A stretch of DNA of 64,000 nucleotides from the NCBI RefSeq assembly GCF_003985145.1, contig NZ_ML133521.1, positions 806,001 to 870,000 on the forward strand, read 5' to 3'. Shown here one piece after another: positions 27,978-37,123 of this stretch. Source of the stretch: Rhizobium anhuiense. GTDB taxonomy: Bacteria > Pseudomonadota > Alphaproteobacteria > Rhizobiales > Rhizobiaceae. The notes under the pieces were generated by a model. The model did not search any database. It had not been told where the DNA came from and was given only the letters and a program-made list of their open reading frames with translations. Within the stretch, counting starts at the first letter, position 1, and each line of letters opens with the position of its first letter. Position numbers and translations under genes: made by a program.

Positions 27978-28068
27978 CGTCTTTCCTCCTGCTTTTCTCA
28001 AGTGCAACTGTCGCCTCACGATCGAAAACGGTCAACTCAAACTTTGCAGAACCATCCCCATCGACGCC

Positions 28069-28172
28069 TGCAGGAACTGACAGTGCAGGCGCTGATGACG
28101 AAGAGCCAAGCGCTTCTCCCGGGTGAGGCCGTCAAGAAGCCCAGCGGTAGCAACGACTGCGAGGCTTGTGTT
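28069..28172 (+). pseudogene. Remnant of an agaL2-type 3' end plus terminator
   Basis: Bases 28069-28100 match agaL2 18134-18165 at 31 of 32 positions (coding QELTVQALMT). After an internal deletion of about 165 bp, a second block from 28114 matches the region after the agaL2 stop and its terminator (TCTCCCGGGT, then CGTCAA..AGCCC.GCGGT.GCAAC), with several changes in the stem. Same orientation as agaL2. It marks the right side of the accessory block as a direct repeat of the left side, or is the trace of a lost GH4 paralogue. Confidence 0.75.
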
Positions 28173-28281
28173 TGAGAATGGCGCCGCTTTCCAATAGAGG
28201 GGACGGCAAGGGACCATCCGACCCCCGTTCGCTATCAGGGAACCGTTGATTGTCCTGGTGTCGACCACTGCCTGGTCAGAT

Positions 28282-29823
28282 CTAGCTTTCTGTGATGCGG
28301 CGATCCTCATCTGAGCCGATGGAGAGCTGCTTCCAGTCAAGGTCCTCCTGCAACTCGAGATATTGCGTCGCACCGATCTGGTCTGTATCGCGCAATTCCT
28401 CGAGGCGCTGGCGCTGGGCGAGAACGGCTGCGATGGTCAGGTCACGGCGCCGATTGAGCGGCGAGGTTCTGGCCGCATCGGTGGATGCTGTCCAATGATC
28501 CTTGCAGATCGTCCGGATCGCTTCGGCTTCAGTACCGCTTTCCTTCTCAAGCCGCTGAAAGGCGGCCTCGGCGAGCGACAAGCGGGCCGCCTTGAGTTCA
28601 TCGCGCACTTCTGCCTGCCGACCGAGTTTCAGGAGATGGATCATCGGTGCCAGGGTCGCCCCTTGAATGACCAGGGTTGCAAGCACCACCGCGAAAGCCG
28701 TGAGCACGACCAGGTCTCGCTCGGGAAAGTCGGCAGGGAGTGCGAATGCCGTCGCCAGCGTAACAAGGCCGCGCATACCGGCCCAACCCACCAGCAAGGT
28801 TTCCCCGGATGTGAAAGGCGCCAATTCACGGCCGCGCCGGTGACGGGTCGCAACGACGGCGTGAAACAGGAACGCCATCGCCATGCGCGCCAGGATGACG
28901 CCGACCACCACGATCGCGGCAAATCCCACCGCCCGCTGAAGCTCTTCAGCCGACATCGCCTCAAGGATGCGGCGCGCCTGCAGCCCCATCAGCAGGAAAG
29001 CCACCACGTTCAAGAGGAACACGACCGTCGTCCAGACCGCGAAGGAATGCACCCGCATGCGTGGCGAATCCTCGACCGAAGAAAGGGTGGCGATGGTCAT
29101 TGCGCTCGCCACGGTGGCAAGGACGGCCGACAGGTGCAGATGCTCGGCGATCAGCCAGGTCGAAAATGCGTAGACGAATTGAAACAGGGTCCCGCCGACG
29201 GTGTTTTCGGTTATCGGTCGAAGCCGCGAGACGACAAAGCCGAAAGCGATGCCGAATAGGATCCCTCCCGGTGCGGCGATAGCCACCTGAAGCGCCGTCC
29301 CGGCATCCAGCCCGCCCCGCGCTTGGACAGTGAGCGCGGCCCCGAAAAGCAGCAGCGCGGTCGCGTCGTTGAACAGGCTTTCTCCCTTGAGCAGGGCATC
29401 CACACGGCGGGCGACGGGCAAATTGGAAAGGACCGCCGTGGCGGCTGCCGCATCAGGTGGCGCGACGATTGCGCCCAGCGTGACCGCAACCGCAATCGGA
29501 AGCCCGACAGTCAGCATGCTGATCGACACGACGACACCTGTCGTGACGAGAACGGCGACGACGGCATAGAAGAACAGCGGCAGCAGCATGCGCCGCGCCG
29601 CACCCACCGGGAAGTCATAGGCCGAGTCGACAAGGACGGGGGCGATGAACAAGGCGAGCGCCGTCGGCGGATCAATCGGGATCGTCGGCGCGCCAGGCAG
29701 CATTGCCACGGCGACGCCGGCGGCAGCCAGAATGCCCGGGTAGGGCAGCCGCATGCGGCGCGTCACCTGCAGCAGCAGGATGGCAACCGCCAGCAATGCA
29801 ACAAGTGTTTCGAAGAATGTCAT
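28282..29823 (-). CDS. Na+/H+ antiporter, CPA1 family
   Basis: 513 residues. About 12 membrane helices in the first ~400, with the family motifs GAIVAPPDAAAATAVL (ion-binding Asp) and GESLFNDATALLLFGAAL. A cytoplasmic tail of ~110 mostly helical residues follows. It exchanges monovalent cations for protons at the inner membrane, supporting pH and salt balance. It is a single gene; no obvious ribosome site before its ATG. Confidence 0.85.
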   Translation of the reverse strand: MTFFETLVALLAVAILLLQVTRRMRLPYPGILAAAGVAVAMLPGAPTIPIDPPTALALFIAPVLVDSAYDFPVGAARRMLLPLFFYAVVAVLVTTGVVVSISMLTVGLPIAVAVTLGAIVAPPDAAAATAVLSNLPVARRVDALLKGESLFNDATALLLFGAALTVQARGGLDAGTALQVAIAAPGGILFGIAFGFVVSRLRPITENTVGGTLFQFVYAFSTWLIAEHLHLSAVLATVASAMTIATLSSVEDSPRMRVHSFAVWTTVVFLLNVVAFLLMGLQARRILEAMSAEELQRAVGFAAIVVVGVILARMAMAFLFHAVVATRHRRGRELAPFTSGETLLVGWAGMRGLVTLATAFALPADFPERDLVVLTAFAVVLATLVIQGATLAPMIHLLKLGRQAEVRDELKAARLSLAEAAFQRLEKESGTEAEAIRTICKDHWTASTDAARTSPLNRRRDLTIAAVLAQRQRLEELRDTDQIGATQYLELQEDLDWKQLSIGSDEDRRITES

Positions 29824-29923
29824 GTCAGCATACTAGCAGGCTTTCGGGCCCGTTGAAGCGGGTGCAGCCTAGATGTAAAGCTTGTGTCGTATCAAGCTGG
29901 CGACGCAGCGGCGGAGGGCGACG

Positions 29924-31141
29924 ATGGATTACGAGGTTGCTGTTGTCGGCGCTGGCGCGGCCGGCATTGCAGCAGCAAAAAAGCTGGTCGATGCCGGCCG
30001 CTCGGTCGTCATCCTGGAAGCCAGCAACCGCGTGGGTGGACGCGCCTGGACAATCGAAATGGCCGGGATGCCGCTGGATATGGGTTGCGGCTGGCTGCAT
30101 TCTGCCGAGCGCAATCCTCTCGTCGCCATTGGCCGTGCAGCCGGGTTCACTATCGAGCGCGGGCGCACGGCGTGGCAAAGCCAGTGGCGCAATCTCGGCT
30201 TCACGCCGGATGAGCGGGCGGCTGCGGCGACTGCATGGAACGCGCTTGAGGAGCGGATGCGCGTCAATCCTCCCGCCAGCGACAGGGCTTCGGACGCGCT
30301 GGAGTCGGGCGGCGAATGGAACGCCTACTGCCAGTCGCTCAGCGGATATCTGAACGGCGCACCGCTCGATCGGCTCTCGGTCTCTGACTTTCTTGCCTAT
30401 GACAATGCGGCAACCGATGCCAATTGGCGCGTGCGGGAAGGCTACGGAAGTCTGATCAGCGCCGCCGTTCCCAACGTGGCCTTGCGCCTTTCGACGCCCG
30501 TTCGAGCCGTGACCTTGACCGCGAACGGCGTCCAGCTGGAGACCGACCGCGGTCCTGTCACATCCGGTGCGGCAATCATCACGTCATCGACCAACGTTCT
30601 AGCCCGCGGAGCCATTATCTTCGACCCGGAGGCCGACGATCACCTCCACGCCGCAAGTCAGCTGCCGCTTGGCCTCGCAGACAAGCTGTTTTTGGAACTC
30701 CATGGCAATCATGGTCTGGAGCCGGAAACCCATCTGCTCGGCGACCCGCGAAATGCTGAGACCGGCAGCTATTATATCCGCCCGCTCGGCCGGCCGGTCG
30801 TCGAAGGCTTCTTTGGCGGAAATGGCGCCGTCGTCATCGAACGCGCGGGTTTACTGGAAGCATTCGCCTTCGCCCTGGACCAGCTGTCGTCGCTGCTCGG
30901 GAGCAATATTCGTCACCACCTGCGGCCCCTGGCAGCCTCTTCCTGGTGTCATACCGATTGGATAGGCGGCTCCTACAGCCATGCGCTGCCCGGCCATGCG
31001 GGCGCACGCGCAGTCTTGGCGCGTCCCGTCGGCGACCGGCTGTTTTTCGCCGGCGAGGCGACGCATCAGTCCGACTTCTCGACAGCCCATGGTGCGTGGC
31101 AAAGCGGATTGCGGGCTGCCGACCAGGCCGCAGCAGTTTAA
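29924..31141 (+). CDS. FAD-dependent amine oxidase (monoamine oxidase-like)
   Basis: 405 residues from the ATG at 29924. The FAD motif is VAVVGAGAAGIAAAKKL, with the second glutamate-containing stretch VVILEASNRVGGRAWT. The C-terminal flavin motif LFFAGEATHQSDFSTAHGA closes the domain. This is the flavin amine oxidase family; substrate unknown. No signal peptide. The first ATG that starts the Rossmann strand was chosen over one 42 bases upstream. Followed ~100 bp later by a Nudix gene on the same strand. Confidence 0.83.
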   Translation: MDYEVAVVGAGAAGIAAAKKLVDAGRSVVILEASNRVGGRAWTIEMAGMPLDMGCGWLHSAERNPLVAIGRAAGFTIERGRTAWQSQWRNLGFTPDERAAAATAWNALEERMRVNPPASDRASDALESGGEWNAYCQSLSGYLNGAPLDRLSVSDFLAYDNAATDANWRVREGYGSLISAAVPNVALRLSTPVRAVTLTANGVQLETDRGPVTSGAAIITSSTNVLARGAIIFDPEADDHLHAASQLPLGLADKLFLELHGNHGLEPETHLLGDPRNAETGSYYIRPLGRPVVEGFFGGNGAVVIERAGLLEAFAFALDQLSSLLGSNIRHHLRPLAASSWCHTDWIGGSYSHALPGHAGARAVLARPVGDRLFFAGEATHQSDFSTAHGAWQSGLRAADQAAAV

Positions 31142-31242
31142 TGCCCTCGTGACATAGAAGGGCGAACTTCGTTCGCTTTGTTGATGGGAGAGCCGGCCCT
31201 ACACCCGAAATGGCCGCGCCACCAACGCGAGAGGATAACGCA

Positions 31243-31707
31243 ATGGCAATCCGTAGCGCCGGACTTCTCATATACCGGCGCGCTTCCGAGAATTACGAAG
31301 TCCTTCTCGTCCATCCGGGCGGACCTTACTGGGCGAAGAAAGACGAGGCTGCCTGGTCGATCCCTAAAGGATTGGTCGAGCCTGGAGAGGACGCACTCGC
31401 GGCTGCGAAAAGGGAAGCTGCCGAAGAGCTTGGTGTAACAATCGATGGCATATTCAGACCGCTTGGCGAATACCGGCAATCTGGCGGCAAGATTGTCGTC
31501 GTGTGGTCGATCGAAGCTGATCCAGTCCTGGATGTGAACGCGATTCGGAGTTCCGAATTTCAAATGGAATGGCCGCCAAGGTCGGGCCAGGTAAGAAGCT
31601 TTCCGGAGGTTGATCGCGCGGGTTGGTTTTCCTTAGCCGACGCAACGCTTAAACTGTTGAAAGGACAGCGACCGATGGTCGTCGACCTCCTGACGCATCT
31701 TGAGTGA
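31243..31707 (+). CDS. Nudix hydrolase
   Basis: 154 residues. The Nudix box GLVEPGEDALAAAKREAAEE plus LGV matches GX5EX7REUXEEXGU fully. The N-terminus (SAGLLIYRRASENYEVLLVHPGGPYWAKK) resembles the MutT/diadenosine-polyphosphate branch that sanitises nucleotides. GAGAGGA lies before the ATG at 31243. It probably acts in the cytoplasm on a nucleoside diphosphate derivative; the substrate is not predictable. Confidence 0.83.
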   Translation: MAIRSAGLLIYRRASENYEVLLVHPGGPYWAKKDEAAWSIPKGLVEPGEDALAAAKREAAEELGVTIDGIFRPLGEYRQSGGKIVVVWSIEADPVLDVNAIRSSEFQMEWPPRSGQVRSFPEVDRAGWFSLADATLKLLKGQRPMVVDLLTHLE

Positions 31708-31965
31708 CCGGCCCCGCAAATTCCAGCTTCAGAGGCCCGCCTCGCCGCACTTATGGGTGAATCACGCAGCAGCCATGAATTGCTTCTGGAGGCCGCCGGC
31801 ATGCGACAATCGCCGCCATCTGAATCAGATCGAGAAAATTGGAGCTGCGATCCGCAATCCGCGGCTTTTCAGCCATCCCATTTGCCACCCGGTTGCCAAA
31901 AAACCATGATTGCCTCACATAGATCACACATCGACCACAGGCATGAAGAATTGGATCGACGCTGG

Positions 31966-34059
31966 ATGCGCATACACTACGTTTTTCTCAGTGCATTTCT
32001 TGCACTCGCACAGGCCGCCTATGCTGAAGTCGCGTCGCCGCCGGTCTTGGAGCCGCTGAAGCGGCAGGCGCAGGCCGCTGAGTTGAGCGCGCAATTCCTG
32101 TCGCGGTATAGCTATAAGCCCGTTCCGCTCGACGATGCCTTGTCGGCCAAGGTCATGGATGGGTTCATCAAGTCGCTCGATCCGGACCGCATGCTCTTCC
32201 TGCAGGCCGATGTCGACAGGTTCATGGCCGATCGCAACGAGATCGACGATGCGATCGAAAAGCAGGACCTGAAAATCCCGTTTGCGATTTTCAACGCCTA
32301 TGAACAGCGCGTCGTCGACCGCATGACCTATGCGCGCGGCCTGCTGAAGCAGGGCTTCGATTTCAGTGCGCAGGAAGATTTTTCGGTGCTGCGCGATAAG
32401 GCGCCGTGGCCGCAATCGGATGCCGAGAGCAACGAGCTTTGGCGCAAGCGCGTCAAAAGCGATTGGCTGCGGCTGAAGCTCGGCGGCAAGACCGATGCGG
32501 CCATTCGCGAAACACTCGACAAACGATATGAAAACACGCTCGAGCGCGCTTACAAGTTTAAAAGCGACGACGTGTTCCAGTCGTTCATGGACGCCTATTC
32601 GACGTCGATCGATCCGCACACCGACTATTTCGGCGCGGCCGCTTCGGCCGATTTCAACGTCTCGATGAAGCTTTCGCTTTTTGGCATCGGCGCCGTGCTG
32701 CAGGAGCGCGACGACTACACGACGATCCGTGAGCTCGTGCCCGGCGGACCGGCGCAGCTCTCCGGCAAGCTTGCGGTCGGAGACCGCATTACCGGCGTCG
32801 GCCAAGGCAAGGATGGGGCGATCAAGGAAGTGGTGGGCACCCGCCTTGATGAAGTCGTGCAGATGATCCGCGGCAAAAAAGGCTCCGTCGTGCGGCTGGA
32901 TATCCTGCCGGCCGATGCCGGAGCCGATGGCACGCATCGCGTCATCAGCCTGGTGCGCGATAAGATCACCCTCGACAAGCAGGCAGCCAGGAAGACCGTA
33001 CTCTCCGTCAAGGCGGGCGATGCCACGCGCAAAATCGGGATTATCACGCTGCCGGTCTTCTATGAGGATTTCGACGCCAAGCGGAAGGGCGACAAGGATT
33101 ACAAAAGCGCAAGCCGCGATGTCGCCAAGCTTCTCGGCGAGTTGAAGGACGAAAAGGTCGACAGCGTTCTCATTGATCTGCGCAACAATGGCGGCGGTTC
33201 ATTGGACGAGGCGATCGATTTGACCGGTCTGTTCATCGGCAAGGGGCCGGTCGTTCAGCAACGCGGCAGCGACGGCAAGGTCGAGGTCAAAAGCGCCGAT
33301 CTTGCAGCGCCTGTCTGGACAGGCCCGATGGGTGTCCTGATCAATCGCGGCTCGGCCTCGGCTTCGGAGATTTTTGCCGCGGCAATCCAGGACTATGGTC
33401 GCGGCGTGATCGTCGGCGAACCCAGTTTCGGCAAGGGCACCGTTCAGACGGTCGTCGATCTCGACCAGATCGTGCACAATAGCAAACCCGAATTCGGCGA
33501 GCTGAAAGTGACGATTGCCCAGTTCTTCCGGGTCAATGGTGGCACGACGCAGCTGCATGGCGTGACGCCTGATCTCAGCCTGCCGGGATTGTCCGATCCG
33601 ACTGCTTTCGGCGAGACCAGTTATGACAATGCGCTGCCGTGGGCTGAGATCAAGCCCGCGAAATACCCGCGTGCCGAGACAGTCGCGACATTGCTTCCGG
33701 CATTGCAAAGCCGCCATGATGCGCGGGTCAAGACCGATCCGGACTTCCAGCGCCTGGTGAAAGACATTGCCGACCTCAAGGCGCAGCGCGAAAAAGGGGT
33801 CATTTCCCTCAACGAAGCCGAACGTCGCAAAGAAGCGGCGGCTCGCGAGAAACGGCTCAAGGATCGAGCCGAAGCAGGGGATGGCGAGGACCTTGGCGAT
33901 GATGGCCTGGAGGCAGGCGAGCGCAGCCTGAGCGCCGATATTGCCATCGAGAATGCCCGCAAGAACGCCAAGGACGTCCTGCTCAACGAGGCAGCCGCCA
34001 TTCTTGCCGACGAGGCGGATTTGCAGCAAGGCGTGCTCAAGGCAGCCACCAAACAATAA
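31966..34059 (+). CDS. prc: Tail-specific (C-terminal processing) protease Prc, family S41
   Basis: 697 residues from the ATG at 31966, which gives a good signal peptide (MRIHYVFLSAFLALAQAAYA). An N-terminal helical domain (~30-240) precedes a PDZ domain (~245-330) and the S41 protease domain. The catalytic Ser lies in NRGSASASEIFAAA and the Lys in EPSFGKGTVQ. A long C-terminal domain follows, as in E. coli Prc. It cleaves periplasmic proteins at their C-termini. In-frame starts up to 31753 exist but would bury the signal peptide. Confidence 0.88.
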   Translation: MRIHYVFLSAFLALAQAAYAEVASPPVLEPLKRQAQAAELSAQFLSRYSYKPVPLDDALSAKVMDGFIKSLDPDRMLFLQADVDRFMADRNEIDDAIEKQDLKIPFAIFNAYEQRVVDRMTYARGLLKQGFDFSAQEDFSVLRDKAPWPQSDAESNELWRKRVKSDWLRLKLGGKTDAAIRETLDKRYENTLERAYKFKSDDVFQSFMDAYSTSIDPHTDYFGAAASADFNVSMKLSLFGIGAVLQERDDYTTIRELVPGGPAQLSGKLAVGDRITGVGQGKDGAIKEVVGTRLDEVVQMIRGKKGSVVRLDILPADAGADGTHRVISLVRDKITLDKQAARKTVLSVKAGDATRKIGIITLPVFYEDFDAKRKGDKDYKSASRDVAKLLGELKDEKVDSVLIDLRNNGGGSLDEAIDLTGLFIGKGPVVQQRGSDGKVEVKSADLAAPVWTGPMGVLINRGSASASEIFAAAIQDYGRGVIVGEPSFGKGTVQTVVDLDQIVHNSKPEFGELKVTIAQFFRVNGGTTQLHGVTPDLSLPGLSDPTAFGETSYDNALPWAEIKPAKYPRAETVATLLPALQSRHDARVKTDPDFQRLVKDIADLKAQREKGVISLNEAERRKEAAAREKRLKDRAEAGDGEDLGDDGLEAGERSLSADIAIENARKNAKDVLLNEAAAILADEADLQQGVLKAATKQ

Positions 34060-34204
34060 GGGAATGCGGACGGAAGACATAAGGCACTGCGAACTTCCTC
34101 CTCCTGGACCGGGTTAGCACGTCCGCATCAGCCAATTGCTGTTGATGACGGCGTCAGTCCCAATCCAGGAACAAGCCTGGAACTGTGGCTGATGCCCCTC
34201 GTTA

Positions 34205-34238
34205 GAGCGCCGTGCGTCCAAAAGGAGGCACGGCGCTC
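34205..34238. repeat. Rhizobial hairpin repeat (GAGCGCCGTGC type)
   Basis: GAGCGCCGTGC and GCACGGCGCTC form a perfect 11-bp stem with a 12-base loop. It lies 145 bp after prc, between convergent genes, and may help end transcription. Similar elements are common in Rhizobium. Confidence 0.6.
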
Positions 34239-34255
34239 CAACACTTTCAATCCTC

Positions 34256-34294
34256 GCATCGTGCTTTCCGAAAATCGGATTTTCGGGCCGATGC
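34256..34294. repeat. Rhizobial palindromic repeat (CCGAAAATCGGATTTTCGG type)
   Basis: Inner palindrome CCGAAAATC-G-GATTTTCGG inside outer arms GCATCG and CGATGC. It adjoins the 3' end of the 92-residue gene. It is a familiar rhizobial intergenic element and could serve as a bidirectional end signal. Confidence 0.6.
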
Positions 34295-34295
34295 G

Positions 34296-34574
34296 CTAGA
34301 AGGATGACGATGGAACCACGCCCATAGTCGGGACAGGTCGTTCCTGCTTCGGCGTCTTGTTTCCTTGCTCCTCGCCGCCGCTCAGTGCCTGGCGCACTTC
34401 ATCCTCTTCCCAACCCGCCTCGATGGCCGAAGCCACGAGCCTCTCGATTTTCTCGGTTTCCGAATTGTGTGAAGTCTCATTCAGGTGGCGTCTGGCAGTC
34501 TCGAGACACTGACGGAGGTTGGACGCGCGGCTGGCGTCGTTACGATCGTAGCTTGGCGATGCGACGTAGGTCAT
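34296..34574 (-). CDS. Hypothetical protein, 92 residues
   Basis: Starts at the ATG at 34574 behind AGGGAGCT (MTYVASPSYDRNDASRASNL). Soluble, mostly helical, with a Pro-rich end; no domain recognised. The central GWEEDEVRQAL resembles a small helical bundle. Alone on its strand, convergent with prc. Confidence 0.5.
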   Translation of the reverse strand: MTYVASPSYDRNDASRASNLRQCLETARRHLNETSHNSETEKIERLVASAIEAGWEEDEVRQALSGGEEQGNKTPKQERPVPTMGVVPSSSF

Positions 34575-34799
34575 TTGGAAGCTCCCTGTTGATCGGGAGA
34601 AACACCTCAAGAGACAGCCGGTTCCACTGCGTCAGCGTCGCCATCCGTCGTCTCGGGCTGCGCGACGGTGACGATGTCTCTGTTGGGCACGCTCATGGTC
34701 CTTCATGGACGACGACCACGGTATCTCCGCGCGATGACGCTTTCCGGAACCTGATGAATCTGCGTCAGAGGAATAGTCGTGCAGGCCGACCGTAACTGA

Positions 34800-37055
34800 T
34801 CAACCGGACTGCAACGCGTGCGAGTCGCGGCAAAATTCAATCAATTGTTCCGAGGTCATGGGCCGTGCCAGCGCATATCCTTGCAGTATATGACAGCCGA
34901 GATCTTTCAGGATCTTCGCATGCTCCATCGTCTCCACGCCCTCTGCAACGATGTCGATGTTCTGTGATCGGCCGATTTCGATAATCGAGGAGACCAGACG
35001 GCGCTGCGATGGAGACGCGATGATCGGCTTGATGATCTCGCGATCGATCTTCAGCCGTCGCGGCTCAAATCGAAGCAGACTGACGATGCTGGCATGTTCG
35101 GTGCCGAAGTCGTCGATCTCGATTTCGATGCCGAGCTTTTTGACGGCTGGAATGATCTCGTTGAGAACAGGTTGAAGATCGTTGAAGGAGATCGTCTCGA
35201 GCAGCTCGAAACACAGGCGACCCTTGGCGATGGGAAGCTCGGACAGCTCGGCAAGCAGATTTGCCTGCGCCAGTCGGCGCGCTGAAATATTGACTGAGAC
35301 ACGGGGGATTTGCATTCCCAGGCTGTCCCATCTCGTCAGCTCGAACAGGGCCTTTTGCAGGATCAGCCTGTCCATGTCGCCGCTACGCCCCAGCTTTTCC
35401 GCGACGTCGAGAAATCTGATCGGGGCGAGCAGGCCCTTTTGCGGGTGGTCCCAACGGGCAAGCGTCTCGACGCCGGCAATGGCCAATGTGCTGGCATCGA
35501 ACTGCGGCTGGAAGAATGCAACGAGTTCATCGCGATCGAGCGCGTGATTGAATTCGTCCGCCAGTTCTTTCGAATGGATCGCGGCGCTACGAAGCTCTTC
35601 GGTAAACACCGCCGCGCGGCCGCGGCCCGCCTTCTTCGCCTCGTACAGGGCCAGATCGGCATCGAGGAGCAATTGGCCGAGGTCCCGCCCGAGATCGGTC
35701 TCCCAGGCGACGCCGACGCTTGCCCCGACAACGCACGCCATACCGTCAATGAAGAGAGGTTGCTCGAGGGTCTCGACAATCTGCCGGGCCAATGCGTTTG
35801 CCTTCGGCTCCGGATCGGCGCTCCAGCTGGCGAAGATGAACTCATCTCCACCGATCCGAGCCGCAACGTCGTCTGGACCAGCCAAATCGGCAAGGCGCGA
35901 AGCCGTCCCCTGCAAGACCGCGTCACCGCCGGCATGGCCTTTCGTGTCGTTGATCTCCTTGAACCGGTCGAGGTCGATATGAATGAGGATCAGACAATCC
36001 TGTGCACGGGGTCTCGGCGGTTGCGCGATCATCCGGTCGACAAATCGTCGATTGGGAAGCCCCGTCAATGCGTCATGCAAGGACAGGAACTCCAGCCTCT
36101 GCCGGGCCCGAACGAGCTTTTTCTTGTGAAGGCGAAGCTTTTCGATCGTTCTTTGGCGCGATTTGGTCAGAAAGCCGATCCAGACGATCGGTGCAACGAC
36201 ACATAGTGACAGCAGGCTCGCGTAGAACTCAAAAATGCCGATCCCGCTCTTTTGGCCCCATCCGCGCTTCGGCAGTGCGGCGAGGGTCCAACGGCCATAG
36301 GTCATATCGACGGATGCCAGGACCGGCTTCCTGGAAAAGGTTGCCATGCTGCCGAAAAAGACCTGTTTGGGCTCGTTCGGCTCCGGCACGGTGCTGATGG
36401 CGAGTTCAAGCTCGGTCGAACCAAGACCGCTTTCCTGGTAGAGCCTTGGTATGTCGATGATGCCGGAAAGCAGTCCCCAAAAAATCTGGCTTTTTCCCTC
36501 AGTGATGTAAATTGGGTACCGGACCACGAAAGCGGTTCCACCTTGGACAAGCTCCACCGGGCCTGTGAGAACGATATTGTGGGTGTTGCGCGCCAGCATC
36601 GCGGCAGCCCGTTGCTTCTCATTGGTGCGGTAGTCGAGCCCGATGGCCTTTTCGTTTCCCTTCTCCGGATAGACCCACCTGACCACCATGTCGGGCGCGG
36701 CGGCGAAGCTTCGCAATTGTGAATCGGGCTGCAGGATCTGCGCGGCGAGTTTGGAAAATCCGTTCTGGCCCATCTCCGGATTGACTGCGATGCCGGCCGC
36801 CAACCCCTGCAACAGCTTCACATTGCTGTTGAGGTTCGTCTGAAGTCGGGAGGATATGGTGGCAAGATCGCCGGCGACGATCGAACGTTCCTCGGCCAGC
36901 GATCGCTCCAGCCGCCAGTTCGTTGCCACCCAGACGACGATTGCTGCAATAATCGCCGCAAATATTGCGGGAGCGAATGCGCTGGTATGGCTTATTGCGG
37001 AGCGAGCGAGATTTCTTCGAAACTTCATCAGGTTGCCGGCGTGGATGACAGACAC
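34800..37055 (-). CDS. Membrane-bound GGDEF-EAL protein with CHASE-like sensor
   Basis: 751 residues. Helix ~28-48, a periplasmic CHASE-like domain (~60-255), a second helix (~275-295), then a GGDEF domain with intact RIGGDEF and an EAL domain. The EAL motif reads ETLARW, but the other catalytic pieces (NISARRL, FELLET, IDDFGTEHASI, VAEGVETMEHA) are present, so phosphodiesterase activity is plausible. It both makes and breaks cyclic di-GMP or uses one domain for control. GTG start at 37055 with AAGGATGA upstream; ATG at 37028 is an alternative. Confidence 0.85.
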   Translation of the reverse strand: MSVIHAGNLMKFRRNLARSAISHTSAFAPAIFAAIIAAIVVWVATNWRLERSLAEERSIVAGDLATISSRLQTNLNSNVKLLQGLAAGIAVNPEMGQNGFSKLAAQILQPDSQLRSFAAAPDMVVRWVYPEKGNEKAIGLDYRTNEKQRAAAMLARNTHNIVLTGPVELVQGGTAFVVRYPIYITEGKSQIFWGLLSGIIDIPRLYQESGLGSTELELAISTVPEPNEPKQVFFGSMATFSRKPVLASVDMTYGRWTLAALPKRGWGQKSGIGIFEFYASLLSLCVVAPIVWIGFLTKSRQRTIEKLRLHKKKLVRARQRLEFLSLHDALTGLPNRRFVDRMIAQPPRPRAQDCLILIHIDLDRFKEINDTKGHAGGDAVLQGTASRLADLAGPDDVAARIGGDEFIFASWSADPEPKANALARQIVETLEQPLFIDGMACVVGASVGVAWETDLGRDLGQLLLDADLALYEAKKAGRGRAAVFTEELRSAAIHSKELADEFNHALDRDELVAFFQPQFDASTLAIAGVETLARWDHPQKGLLAPIRFLDVAEKLGRSGDMDRLILQKALFELTRWDSLGMQIPRVSVNISARRLAQANLLAELSELPIAKGRLCFELLETISFNDLQPVLNEIIPAVKKLGIEIEIDDFGTEHASIVSLLRFEPRRLKIDREIIKPIIASPSQRRLVSSIIEIGRSQNIDIVAEGVETMEHAKILKDLGCHILQGYALARPMTSEQLIEFCRDSHALQSG

Positions 37056-37123
37056 TCATCCTTGCACGGTTTCTTTAAGGCAACGCTAAACTCGCCGGCG
37101 CCCTATGAAGGAAAGCCGCCTGC

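Noticed and set aside
18420..28172. Classic integrative island with attachment sites at a tRNA
   Set aside because: No tRNA, integrase or transposase gene is visible at either edge; the only boundary signal is the agaL2 3' repeat.
27576..28175. Plus-strand 199-codon frame ending in the agaL2-like fragment
   Set aside because: Most of it is antisense to the 101-residue gene; only the last part has homology, and that is a decayed gene end, not a protein of its own.
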